From the NCBI GenBank assembly GCA_021791345.1, contig JAJYWT010000045.1, positions 1-10,044 on the forward strand: a stretch of DNA of 10,044 bases, written 5' to 3'. Origin of the DNA: a bacterium (GTDB lineage Bacteria; Chloroflexota; Dormibacteria; UBA8260; Bog-877). Below the pieces are notes generated by a model. It was not told the DNA's origin, did not search any database, and saw only the letters and a list, made by a program, of their open reading frames with translations. The position numbers and the translations under genes are program-made. Shown here one piece after another: positions 1 through 7,375 of this stretch (the first letter of the stretch is position 1; the number at the start of each line of letters is the position of its first letter).

Positions 1-897
1 CAGGAACCAGCCCAGGGTCCCGGCCAGGGTGATCAGACCGCTCGCCAGGTAGTAGCTGCCGCGGGTCGCGAAGCTGCGCCGCCACAGGATGAGCCCCAGA
101 TCGACCGGAATCATGACCCCGTTGAGAGTTGCCAGGCACCAGCTGGCGAGAGCCGAGTGCGGCCCCCCCGGGACCGAGGTTGGAATCCAGGTGTTGGCGG
201 CGAAGAAGACCAGCGACTGCCCGCCAAAGCACAGGTATACGGACCACAGTGGAAATGACCGGATCAAGGGCCGAAGGTCCCAGCCCGCACCCGCCGCCAG
301 ACCTACGCGCACCCGGGGCACCGCCCAGACCCACACCCCGACGCAGCTCAACCCGCACAGACCCCAGACCATCATGGTCCCCTGCCAGCTGCCGAGGGAC
401 CCGTACAGGATGGGGCGCGAGACGCTGGCCGCCACCATCTCCCCGACCGTGATCCCCAAGGTGAGGGTCACGGACGCCTGCTGCACATGGGTGCGGAACC
501 ACGCCTGGAAGAGGGCGGGAAGGCCAGGTTGGGTGAGCGCGATGCCGATCCCCATGAGCCCGGTTCCTACGAACAGGGGCAGCGGACCTGCCTTCGGCAC
601 GATCCTCAGCAGCTCACCGCCCGCAGCCAGGGCCAGGCCCGCACCGACCACCGCGTACCCGCCCCAGCGGCGCACCAGCGCCGACGACGGCAACGCCATC
701 AGGCCGAAGGCGAGGATGGGAATGCCGCTCAGCAATCCGACCTCGGTGTAGCTGAGTTGAAGATCCCCCTTCACCACCGAGAGAACCGGGGGGACCCCCA
801 GGATCGCCGCCCGCAGGTTGAAGCCAATCCAGAAGGTGACCACGAACAGCCCCAAACCGACGCTCCGCGCCGGCCGAGATGCAGCGGCTGAGTTCAA
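1..897 (-). CDS. MFS transporter, CynX/NimT-like (3' end outside window)
   Basis: This is a 299-codon N-terminal part of a major facilitator superfamily permease; the reading frame is open to the window edge, so the C-terminal part is missing. The protein is strongly hydrophobic, with about eight membrane segments visible. Near the N-terminus (residues 24-36) it has IGFNLRAAILGVPPV, followed by DLQLSYTEVGLLSGIPILAF (45-64). That pattern is typical of the CynX/NimT (cyanate/nitroimidazole) branch: an Arg in TM1, then a loop leading into TM2. Conserved Trp-Ile-Pro (WIP) occurs at 237-239. The substrate cannot be told from sequence; CynX-type proteins move small anions or drugs. The start is the TTG at 895-897, which overlaps the TGA of the upstream glycosyltransferase (TTGA). 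An in-frame TGA lies two codons before it, so no longer start is possible. It is translationally coupled as the last visible gene of the amidohydrolase-glycosyltransferase-MFS set. Confidence 0.85.
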   Translation of the reverse strand, partial: MNSAAASRPARSVGLGLFVVTFWIGFNLRAAILGVPPVLSVVKGDLQLSYTEVGLLSGIPILAFGLMALPSSALVRRWGGYAVVGAGLALAAGGELLRIVPKAGPLPLFVGTGLMGIGIALTQPGLPALFQAWFRTHVQQASVTLTLGITVGEMVAASVSRPILYGSLGSWQGTMMVWGLCGLSCVGVWVWAVPRVRVGLAAGAGWDLRPLIRSFPLWSVYLCFGGQSLVFFAANTWIPTSVPGGPHSALASWCLATLNGVMIPVDLGLILWRRSFATRGSYYLASGLITLAGTLGWFL

Positions 898-2225
898 AGG
901 TCAGGCTCTGGCCAGCGCGCCATCTGCCGGCGGGCCATCAGCGGCAGGAGTGGCAGCAGGTCCGAGCAGATGACCTCGTCCCAGGTGAACGTGCGCGCCG
1001 TCGCCCGTCCGCTCCGCCGCAGCGAGCCTCCCAGCCGGGGCTCGCGCAGAAGTCGCATGACCAGCTGAGCCAGCTCCCCCGGGTCATCGGTCTGGACCAC
1101 CAGGGAGTTCCGCAGATGGCGGGCGTAGTCCTCGCCGGTGGCCCCGACCACCGCGACCCCGCCGGCCGCCATCGTCTCCAAGCCCACCAGGCCAAAGGGC
1201 TCGAATCCGGAGTTGGCCAGCACCGCCACCGCGGAGGCGTACATGATCGGCAGCAGGCTCTCCGGCAGAAATGTCGCCAGCTCGATCAGGTCGCTGTCGG
1301 GGTTGGCCCGCAGCGCCGCGGCCAGCTCCCGCGCATCCCGGATGGGGGAGTCCCACCGCACCACGGCCAGTCCGAGGTCGGCCGCCTCGGCCATCAGCTG
1401 GCGGCCATACGCCTCCCCGCCGCCCCGGGCCAGCATCCGCACCGGCGCTCCGGCCCGCCGGAGGACCGCCAACGCCCGGATCGCCTGCTGCCAGCGCTTG
1501 TCGGGGTGGAACCGTCCGATCTTCAAGATCGTCGCGCGGTCTCCCCCGGCATGCCGCAACAGGCTGACTGAGGATGCCTTGGGACGGTCCAGAGCGGCCC
1601 TGGGGATGCCGTTGGGAATGACCAGAGGATCGACCCCGCGCGCCTGCACCAGCACCCGCATGTAGCGGCTCACGGTGGTGACGGAGGCGGTGTAGGCGAG
1701 CGCCCGCCAGTCGATAACCTCGAAGCCGAACTGGTTGTTGGCGTTCCAAACCAGGAGGCAGCGCTCGCGCAGCCCCTGACGCCACAGCACGTCCGAGACC
1801 GTGCGCGCCCAACCGGCGGTGTGCCACTCCTCGAACAGCACAACCGGCGTCAACCCAGACTCGAGGACCGGCACCACCCAGTCCCTGACGAGCTCGAAAG
1901 GGAAGGTGGCGGCGAGATGGTCCCGCTTCACCTCCTCCCCGTCGTAAATCCCCCGGGGGAAGTTGCGGGAAACCTCCTGCGCCAGCCGGTGCAGCTCGAC
2001 GCCCTGGTGAAGCTCGCGTTCGGGGAGCGCGGGATCCCCGACGAAGAAGAGACCGACCCGATACCCCAGCTCGGCGAGTGCCAGGCTCAGCTGCGTGACC
2101 CTTACCCCCAGCCCCCCCGCCTGGCTGTACTGGTCGGGACCCTCCATCGATACGATGGCGAAGGCGAGGGGCCCTGCAGGAACGCCCGGCGCCGACCCGG
2201 CACCAGCGGGCGGCCGGGCGCTCAT
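894..2225 (-). CDS. GT4-type (GT-B fold) glycosyltransferase
   Basis: A 443-residue cytoplasmic glycosyltransferase that probably transfers a sugar from a nucleotide-sugar donor with retention. The N-terminal domain has an acceptor/donor glycine loop, SQAGGLGVRVTQLSLAL (34-50), like the AGGLG loop of GT4/GT5 enzymes. The middle has a WNANN motif (160-164), TTVSRYMR (183-190) and VIPNGIP (202-208). The C-terminal donor domain opens with IGRFHPDKRW (236-245) and carries the diagnostic E-x7-E motif, EPFGLVGLE (342-350), followed by a Gly-Gly and a small-residue strand. Length is normal for the family. The start is ATG at 2223-2225, overlapping the amidohydrolase TGA as ATGA. A frame extension of 13 codons upstream exists but lies inside the previous gene and does not look like protein. 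The gene also overlaps the next one by four bases, so it is part of a coupled set. Acceptor and sugar are unknown; a soluble glycoside or lipid sugar are both possible. Confidence 0.9.
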   Translation of the reverse strand: MSARPPAGAGSAPGVPAGPLAFAIVSMEGPDQYSQAGGLGVRVTQLSLALAELGYRVGLFFVGDPALPERELHQGVELHRLAQEVSRNFPRGIYDGEEVKRDHLAATFPFELVRDWVVPVLESGLTPVVLFEEWHTAGWARTVSDVLWRQGLRERCLLVWNANNQFGFEVIDWRALAYTASVTTVSRYMRVLVQARGVDPLVIPNGIPRAALDRPKASSVSLLRHAGGDRATILKIGRFHPDKRWQQAIRALAVLRRAGAPVRMLARGGGEAYGRQLMAEAADLGLAVVRWDSPIRDARELAAALRANPDSDLIELATFLPESLLPIMYASAVAVLANSGFEPFGLVGLETMAAGGVAVVGATGEDYARHLRNSLVVQTDDPGELAQLVMRLLREPRLGGSLRRSGRATARTFTWDEVICSDLLPLLPLMARRQMARWPEPDL

Positions 2226-3058
2226 GCCAGGCCCAGCCACGACGCGGTCCCGGCGTGCAGCCACCCTCCGTCCGCTTCACCGATCGCCTCGAGATGGGCC
2301 CGGTACCGGGACGGCCGGAGCAGCGGGAAGTCGCTGCCGAAACAGATGCGTCCCGGCCCCAGCAGCTCCTGAACCACCGCGAGCGCCTGCGCGTCATATA
2401 GGAAGGGGATGGCAGCGGTGTCGAACCAGAGACGTCGGCAGAGATCCCCAACCTCCGGCATGTGGGCATAGAAGGGAAGGCCGCCACCCAGATGGGCGAG
2501 GCAGAGGCGGAGGTTCTGGACCTCCTGCAGCAGAGGCTGGAGCAGCCGCCACAGCCGCCCGGGGGTCGCGGTGCCCTTGCCCGGATAGGAGTGGCCGACC
2601 GGCTCGCTCGCATGGAGCAGAACCGGCCAGCCGATCTCGGCGCAGGTCATGAACACGGAGCGCACCCCCCCTTCCCATGCCAACGCGAAACCCTGAGCGT
2701 CACAGTTGAGTTCGCCCACTCCCACCAGGCCCATGCCCTGGCAGCGCCGGAGCTCCGGCAAAGCCCCGGCCTCCAAGGGGTTGATCGTCGCAAACCCGAT
2801 CAGCCGTCCTACGAACCGGGCCGCCTCGGCCGCGACGTAGTCGTTGACGTAGCGCAGCAGCCCCGGATCGGCAAAGGGCCAACCGAACACCACCGCCCGC
2901 TGGAGCTCGACCTGGTCGAGCGCGCGAACCACGTCCTCACCGGAGGCGAAGTGGGGGTGCTCGCCCCCATGACAGACCGCGAACCAGGGGTCCCGCCAGG
3001 CGGGCGACCCGGGGACGCGCAGCTCCGGGGGCAGCAGATGGCAGTGGCCGTCAATCAT
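2222..3058 (-). CDS. Amidohydrolase family protein (PF04909-like metal-dependent TIM barrel)
   Basis: A 278-residue metal-dependent hydrolase or decarboxylase of the amidohydrolase_2 type. The metal-ligand set can be followed through the sequence: His-x-His at H5/H7 in MIDGHCHLLP on strand 1, E116 in VGVGELNCD, H149 in VLLHASE, H189 in LAHLGGGLPFY and D243 in CFGSDFP. AHLGGG and GSDFP are hallmark segments of this family, which includes ACMSD-type decarboxylases and lactone or amide hydrolases. Length is typical. No signal peptide, so it should be cytoplasmic. The start chosen is the ATG at 3056-3058, because it places the HxH strand at the N-terminus as usual. A TTG at 3125-3127 is the only in-frame alternative, and the extra 23 residues are a low-complexity Pro/Gly stretch. 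A GGAG abuts the ATG with no spacing, so the ribosome-binding site is poor. It overlaps the downstream glycosyltransferase by ATGA. Substrate unknown. Confidence 0.88.
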   Translation of the reverse strand: MIDGHCHLLPPELRVPGSPAWRDPWFAVCHGGEHPHFASGEDVVRALDQVELQRAVVFGWPFADPGLLRYVNDYVAAEAARFVGRLIGFATINPLEAGALPELRRCQGMGLVGVGELNCDAQGFALAWEGGVRSVFMTCAEIGWPVLLHASEPVGHSYPGKGTATPGRLWRLLQPLLQEVQNLRLCLAHLGGGLPFYAHMPEVGDLCRRLWFDTAAIPFLYDAQALAVVQELLGPGRICFGSDFPLLRPSRYRAHLEAIGEADGGWLHAGTASWLGLA

Positions 3059-3228
3059 CTCCGGCTGAGGGTGCGGATCCCCGCCTCCTTGGCCCTTCCG
3101 CCAAGGCTCCGGCGGTGGTCTGGCCAACCGGCCGACGCTGGCGTCGCAGTGGAAACGTCACCGGGCAAGCGTACCGGCTGATGCCGGCTGCGCTCCCGCT
3201 CTCACCGGGATTGCGGCAGAGCGGCCAT
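3059..3228 (-). other. 170-nt intergenic gap with two GC-rich hairpins
   Basis: Non-coding stretch between the GT-C-like membrane protein and the amidohydrolase. Hairpin A, 3081-3115, has a lower stem CCGCC/GGCGG and an upper 7-bp stem CCTTGGC/GCCAAGG (3087-3093 with 3100-3106) around a 6-nt loop. On the minus strand it ends 22 nt before the amidohydrolase ATG. Hairpin B, 3196-3224, has a 7-bp stem CCGCTCT/AGAGCGG around a 15-nt loop and lies just after the membrane-protein stop codon. A short CCGGC/GCCGG hairpin sits at 3174-3187. None is followed by a T-run on the minus strand, so I do not call an intrinsic terminator. No convincing -35/-10 pair is visible. The gap suggests the amidohydrolase set may have its own promoter, but this is inference. 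Confidence 0.45.
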
Positions 3229-5463
3229 TCAGCCCGCCCGTGAGCGCGGGGGCGCCGACCACAGCCGCGTGACCTGGAGGATCAGGTAGCCTCCCTGGTT
3301 CGCGACCACCGGCAGATCCTGGGAGCGGAACCAGCTGGGGTTGGCGGGCATGTTGTTGTAGTTCCCCGGCTCGAACTCGATGTAACTGACGCGGTAGCGC
3401 CGCAGCAGCCGCCCCACCGCGCAGCGCTTGGTGGGCTGACAGCCCCGGTAGATGGTGGCGGCGGCCTCGTACCGCCGCGTCAATGGCTGGCCATAGCTCC
3501 AAAGCCATCCGTCGTAGGCGAGCATGGCCGACCTGCCGGCCAGGGTGGTGACCGGATCATTGGGCTGGCCCTCGGTGAGGAAGATCGCGTTGGGTGGGGT
3601 CTTGCGCTCCACCACCTCCGCCACCCTCTGGGCGGCCACAGTCGCGAACTCGGAGCTGGCTCCCGTGGGCGGGGCCCCGACCAGGTTGCTCTGGCCGACG
3701 AAGGCGGTGTCCAAACTCAGTGCACCCGAGAGGACCAGGGAGGCCAGAGCAAGCCCCGCCAGAGCGCGGGACCAGAGCCGGCGCGGCGAGGTGATCAGCC
3801 ACGCGACCGGGATCGCGGCTCCCAGGTACCAGTAGCTCAACAGCTTGGTGTTGTCCCAGTTCCAGGGCTGGGTAACCACCACGTTGGCAATCAGAAACAC
3901 GACCCAGAAGGGAGCCGCGAAGGCCAGGAGACGCCGCTCGCGGATGGTCTTGCCCAGCTTCGATGGACTCAGCGCCAGACCGACCACCGCCAGGGCCAGC
4001 AGGCAGAAGACGCCGGTATTGGTTAGCCAGAACCCGATCCAGGCGGGGTAGAAGCCGGGCTGGCTCAGGGTTCTGGCCACGTACGCCAGCATGGTCCCGA
4101 CGGAAGCTCCGGTGAGGTACAGACTGTCGCATCCGGCCCCGGCTTGGAGCTGGGCCGCGGTGCATGCGGTGGTGGCGTGGGAAAGCCACCCCAGATCGAG
4201 TTGGGGGAAGAGATTGGTCCCGACCGGGCCACCCAACTGTCCGTGCGGGCCCGAGACCACAAACCACAGCTGCGGAGCGCCCAGGAGAGCCAGCGGCAGC
4301 TCAAACGCCAAGAGCCCCCGCACCCACCGGCCCCACCCCACCCACCACATCCCGACCAGCCCGACCACCAAGTAGCCGAAGGGGTTGAGAAACGGCAGGG
4401 CGGCGGCGATCGCGGCCGCGGCCGGCAGCGCTCGGGCAGACCGGGACCGCAGGCTCTCCCACAGGATGGAGAGGGTGAGCGCGACCAGCGCCATGCCGAA
4501 GGCGAGGTCGCGCTGCGGCATCCAGAGGGTCAGCAGCGGGTCATACCACACCAGATCGGGAAGCGCCGGCGGCCCTGGGGGCTCGCCGTCGTAGGCGCGG
4601 GGCAGGTGGGTCAGCTCAGTCGGCAGATGCTCGAGGAACCCCGCCACCGCCGCGGGTGTGGACGTGGTCAATGTGGTGCACGAGACGGCTGGGTAGGCGG
4701 GATGGGCGCTGGCCACCTGCTGGCAGCCGTCGGGGTAGGCGGCGGCAAACCCCAGTCCACCCCCGAGCAGGATCAGCAACACGACGATCGAGGCCGCCAC
4801 GGGCCGCGCCGTGACCCGCAGGGCCAGGTGCCAGACCAGGACCACAGCGGCCCAGGCGACCACGAAGGACGACATGTCGAGGCTGCCGTAGAGGTTCTGA
4901 CCCAGGGCCTCCAGGAGGGCGGGCTGGAAGTCAACCAGAAACGGGTATCGCATCGCGGTCCCGGACTCAAGCGAGTCGGACGGTGGCAGGTTGTGCCCCA
5001 ACCAGAAGCTCTGGGCGTAACTCGTGTGGACAGACCAGTCGCCCCACAGGTGGCTGTTGGCCAGCAGCGTCCCGGCCGGCCCCGGGTAGATGGCGCCGCG
5101 AAAGATCAGCCAGAAGCAGATGCCCAGCACAGCCGCGGCCACCAACGCCCAGCGGGTCTCGCGGCTCCAACTGGCCCATCCGACCGGACGGCTCTCGGAC
5201 CATCCCCCCGCCAGCCGGAGTCGCCAGACCGGTGCCCTGACGGCTACGGCGAGGCAGATCACGGCCGCGGGCCCGAGGAGCGCCGCCGCTGGCCCCACTC
5301 CCAGCCAGAGGGAGAGACCGAAGCTGAGGATGGTCGAGGAGACCACCCCCACCACAGCCGCTGCTGCCCACCGCTCCACCGGCCGCCAGCCGAACGGGAC
5401 GGCGTCCACGACGAGTGCCCCGGCCAGCCCCACGAGCAGCCAGTAGACGGCTATCCCCGGCAC
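3229..5463 (-). CDS. Large polytopic membrane protein, GT-C-like glycosyltransferase candidate
   Basis: A 744-residue integral membrane protein with roughly a dozen or more hydrophobic segments and a C-terminal soluble part from about residue 590. An Asp-x2-His (D142/H145) in GDWSVHTSYAQSFWLGHNLP lies in what looks like the first extracytoplasmic loop. It is followed by RYPFLVDF (172-179), MPQRDLAFG (315-323), FLNPFGY (358-364) and QPWNWDNTK (532-540). The acidic loop after TM1 and the WxWDN segment resemble uncharacterised GT-C-like membrane proteins that sit with PMT/ArnT-type enzymes. The C-terminal part has LTEGQPNDPVTTLAGR (629-644). Cysteines occur in pairs in loops (247/262, 434/445, 675/681), suggesting disulfides outside the membrane. 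The start is the GTG at 5461-5463, with AAGGAG 8 nt upstream; an open-frame extension upstream lies inside the PMT gene and is rejected. It starts 13 nt after the PMT stop, so the two are co-transcribed. Function as a transferase is inferred, not shown. Confidence 0.75.
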   Translation of the reverse strand: MPGIAVYWLLVGLAGALVVDAVPFGWRPVERWAAAAVVGVVSSTILSFGLSLWLGVGPAAALLGPAAVICLAVAVRAPVWRLRLAGGWSESRPVGWASWSRETRWALVAAAVLGICFWLIFRGAIYPGPAGTLLANSHLWGDWSVHTSYAQSFWLGHNLPPSDSLESGTAMRYPFLVDFQPALLEALGQNLYGSLDMSSFVVAWAAVVLVWHLALRVTARPVAASIVVLLILLGGGLGFAAAYPDGCQQVASAHPAYPAVSCTTLTTSTPAAVAGFLEHLPTELTHLPRAYDGEPPGPPALPDLVWYDPLLTLWMPQRDLAFGMALVALTLSILWESLRSRSARALPAAAAIAAALPFLNPFGYLVVGLVGMWWVGWGRWVRGLLAFELPLALLGAPQLWFVVSGPHGQLGGPVGTNLFPQLDLGWLSHATTACTAAQLQAGAGCDSLYLTGASVGTMLAYVARTLSQPGFYPAWIGFWLTNTGVFCLLALAVVGLALSPSKLGKTIRERRLLAFAAPFWVVFLIANVVVTQPWNWDNTKLLSYWYLGAAIPVAWLITSPRRLWSRALAGLALASLVLSGALSLDTAFVGQSNLVGAPPTGASSEFATVAAQRVAEVVERKTPPNAIFLTEGQPNDPVTTLAGRSAMLAYDGWLWSYGQPLTRRYEAAATIYRGCQPTKRCAVGRLLRRYRVSYIEFEPGNYNNMPANPSWFRSQDLPVVANQGGYLILQVTRLWSAPPRSRAG

Positions 5464-5471
5464 CCGACCAG

Positions 5472-5477
5472 CTCCTT
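5472..5477 (-). promoter_or_regulatory. Shine-Dalgarno that fixes the GTG start of the GT-C-like gene
   Basis: AAGGAG on the minus strand begins on the last base of the PMT stop codon and lies 8 nt before the GTG at 5461-5463. It is one of the two strongest ribosome-binding sites in the window. It decides the start against a longer open frame reaching 5637. Confidence 0.75.
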
Positions 5478-7375
5478 CAGTACCAGCCGGGGATCCAAAT
5501 GTGCTGGAAGAAGTCCGTGGAGGGGATCGGCTGCCCGGTCCAGAGGGGATAGAAGTAGGCGAACCCCACCACCACTGCGAGCACGACCGCGCCGGAGATC
5601 GGGGCCAGGCTGTGGGTGCCCAGGCGCAGCCGGGCAACCTGGACCACGGCGCGCACGTCGAAGAGCTGGGCGCAGCAGTACGCCAGCGCCAGGCAGACGA
5701 ACGGCAGCGCCTCTATGTACTCATAGAAGAAGAGGATCCGGGAGGGCCAGGACCACAGGACCAGCCAGTCGAAGAGGAAGCCAGCCAGGATGAACAGGGC
5801 GACCCGGTCGCGCCGGCGCAGGACCAGATAGAGACACCAGGCGAGCGCGAAGAGGCCCAGCCAGAAGATCACGGGGTTACCCATGTCCGAGATCCAGGTG
5901 TAGTTGGACACGGTCTGGCCGCCGACCGTGCTCACCCCATTGCCGGTGTAGGTGGCGTAGAAGAGAACCGGGTGTGCGTCGAGCGGCCAAGAGTAGAACG
6001 GTGAAGCGAAGGGGTGAGTCGCCTTCAGCGTCGCCTGGTAGCTGAGGCTGCCCAGGCTGTTCCACTCCACATCCGCGAGCGACTGGACCACGTTGAAGCC
6101 GGTGGGGAGCCAGAGGTTGGCCGGCCCCAGGTGGAACTCCCGCAGCGGCATCGCCACCGGCAGCTCGCAGACCGAGGCGGTGGCCACGAACCCGGTGCAG
6201 GTGGCGGTGGGGCCGGAGGTGTCGGCGAAGTTCACGTAGAGGCTGTGGGAGATGGTCCAGTACCGAAAGAAGGACCCGTAGAAGATGAAGGCGATGACCA
6301 CCCCGGCGGCCAGGTAGTGCCAGGACCATGAGAGCGTCCGGACCATGGTGCGCCGTGCCGCCTCACGGGGATCGTCGGGGGAGGGAGGGATCAGCCATCG
6401 TGACCTCCCTCCGCGGCCGACCCGAAGGCGCAGCCGAGGCCGCAGAAAACGGCCCACAAGCAGGACCACCATCAGCAGGATGGCCGGCAGCATGTCGGCC
6501 TTGCAGGCGAGCCCCAGCCCGGACGCCACCCCGGTCAGGTACAGGGTGGCGAGCCACTGCCGGCGGGTACGCGCGTGCCAGTGCAGGAGGAACATCCAGT
6601 ACGCGAGCATCACGAAGAAGACCGCGATCACGTCGATGACCCCGGTCCGCGACTCCACCAGCTCCAGGCCGTCCAGGCTGAGAAACAGTGCCGCCAGCGT
6701 GGGGAACACCCGATTGCGGCGCCAGAGTCGGCGCGCCATGAAGTACAGGATCCCGATCACCAAACTGCCCAGGATCGCGGACATGATCCGCCAACCCCAC
6801 GGGTTGAAGCCAAGCCAGCTGATGCCGCCCGCGATGAGCAGCTTGGTCAGAGGCGGTTCGGGATCGAAGAAGTCGATCCCCTTGAGGTCCTTGAGCGCAT
6901 CGACCGGGAAGTAGACCTCGTCGAAGACGTAGCCGCAGGTCTTGACCTCGCGGTTGTGCGGCCCCACCGGCGCGTCGGTGCAGCCGGAGGTATTGAATGG
7001 GTATCCAAGCCCCCACGCGCCCACCCCAAAGACGTCGTGAGTGGGCGACCGGTGTACCCCCGCTGGCGCCGGCACCGTGCTCACCGGGCTCAGGTTGCCC
7101 TGCAGAAAGTCCAGGTAGATCGGGCTGCCCAGGCGAACCGCCAGGGCGGCCGCGATCAGGACCCCGGCGATCACGCAGTCGCGCCCGTCGATTCCGGTCA
7201 GCGCTCGGTGGTGGCGCAGCAGCACGGAGACCGCCCAGACCGCGGCGGCCATGACCAAGGCCACCACGGGGTTGACGGGCCATTTGAGCAGCAGGCTCAG
7301 CAGGGCGAAGGCTATCGCCGCCGCCAGGGCCCAGGGGCCCTCGCGCTGGACCGTTCGGCTCAGCGCCGGGCTCAT
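5477..7375 (-). CDS. PMT-family (GT39) membrane glycosyltransferase
   Basis: A 632-residue polytopic membrane protein of the protein O-mannosyltransferase type, which uses polyprenyl-phosphate sugars as donors and acts on the outer face of the membrane. Key segments are FDEVYFPVDA (151-160), containing the catalytic-type Asp-Glu of the first loop, then FFDPEPPLTKLL (169-180). GWRIMSAILG (194-203) and SLDGLELVESRTGVIDV (233-249) match the WR..-.LG and DG..V.SR...LD patterns of PMT enzymes. Near the C-terminus, SRILFFYEYIEALPF fits the R-x-F-x-Y...PF pattern. The usual His before Pro-Pro in the HPPLGK motif is Glu here (E173). A loop of about 60 residues before the DE motif has two cysteines (132, 147). 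The start is ATG at 7373-7375, overlapping the upstream stop as ATGA, with GGAGG two bases before it. The open frame continuing upstream to 7897 is a shadow of the upstream gene. Whether it glycosylates proteins or lipids is open. Confidence 0.88.
   Translation of the reverse strand: MSPALSRTVQREGPWALAAAIAFALLSLLLKWPVNPVVALVMAAAVWAVSVLLRHHRALTGIDGRDCVIAGVLIAAALAVRLGSPIYLDFLQGNLSPVSTVPAPAGVHRSPTHDVFGVGAWGLGYPFNTSGCTDAPVGPHNREVKTCGYVFDEVYFPVDALKDLKGIDFFDPEPPLTKLLIAGGISWLGFNPWGWRIMSAILGSLVIGILYFMARRLWRRNRVFPTLAALFLSLDGLELVESRTGVIDVIAVFFVMLAYWMFLLHWHARTRRQWLATLYLTGVASGLGLACKADMLPAILLMVVLLVGRFLRPRLRLRVGRGGRSRWLIPPSPDDPREAARRTMVRTLSWSWHYLAAGVVIAFIFYGSFFRYWTISHSLYVNFADTSGPTATCTGFVATASVCELPVAMPLREFHLGPANLWLPTGFNVVQSLADVEWNSLGSLSYQATLKATHPFASPFYSWPLDAHPVLFYATYTGNGVSTVGGQTVSNYTWISDMGNPVIFWLGLFALAWCLYLVLRRRDRVALFILAGFLFDWLVLWSWPSRILFFYEYIEALPFVCLALAYCCAQLFDVRAVVQVARLRLGTHSLAPISGAVVLAVVVGFAYFYPLWTGQPIPSTDFFQHIWIPGWY

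Noticed and set aside
1084..2613. 509-codon minus-strand open frame overlapping GT4 and amidohydrolase
   Set aside because: Shadow frame: its translation is Arg/Gly-rich with no conserved motif, while the other minus-strand frames hold the family motifs.
3196..3224. Hairpin after the GT-C-like gene as an intrinsic terminator
   Set aside because: The stem is 7 bp but the loop is 15 nt and there is no T-run on the minus strand after it.
4144..5793. 549-codon open frame on the plus strand
   Set aside because: It runs opposite the GT-C-like and PMT genes. Its product is a Gln/Arg/Pro/Gly-rich low-complexity string with no family signature, which is what the antisense frame of a GC-rich gene looks like.
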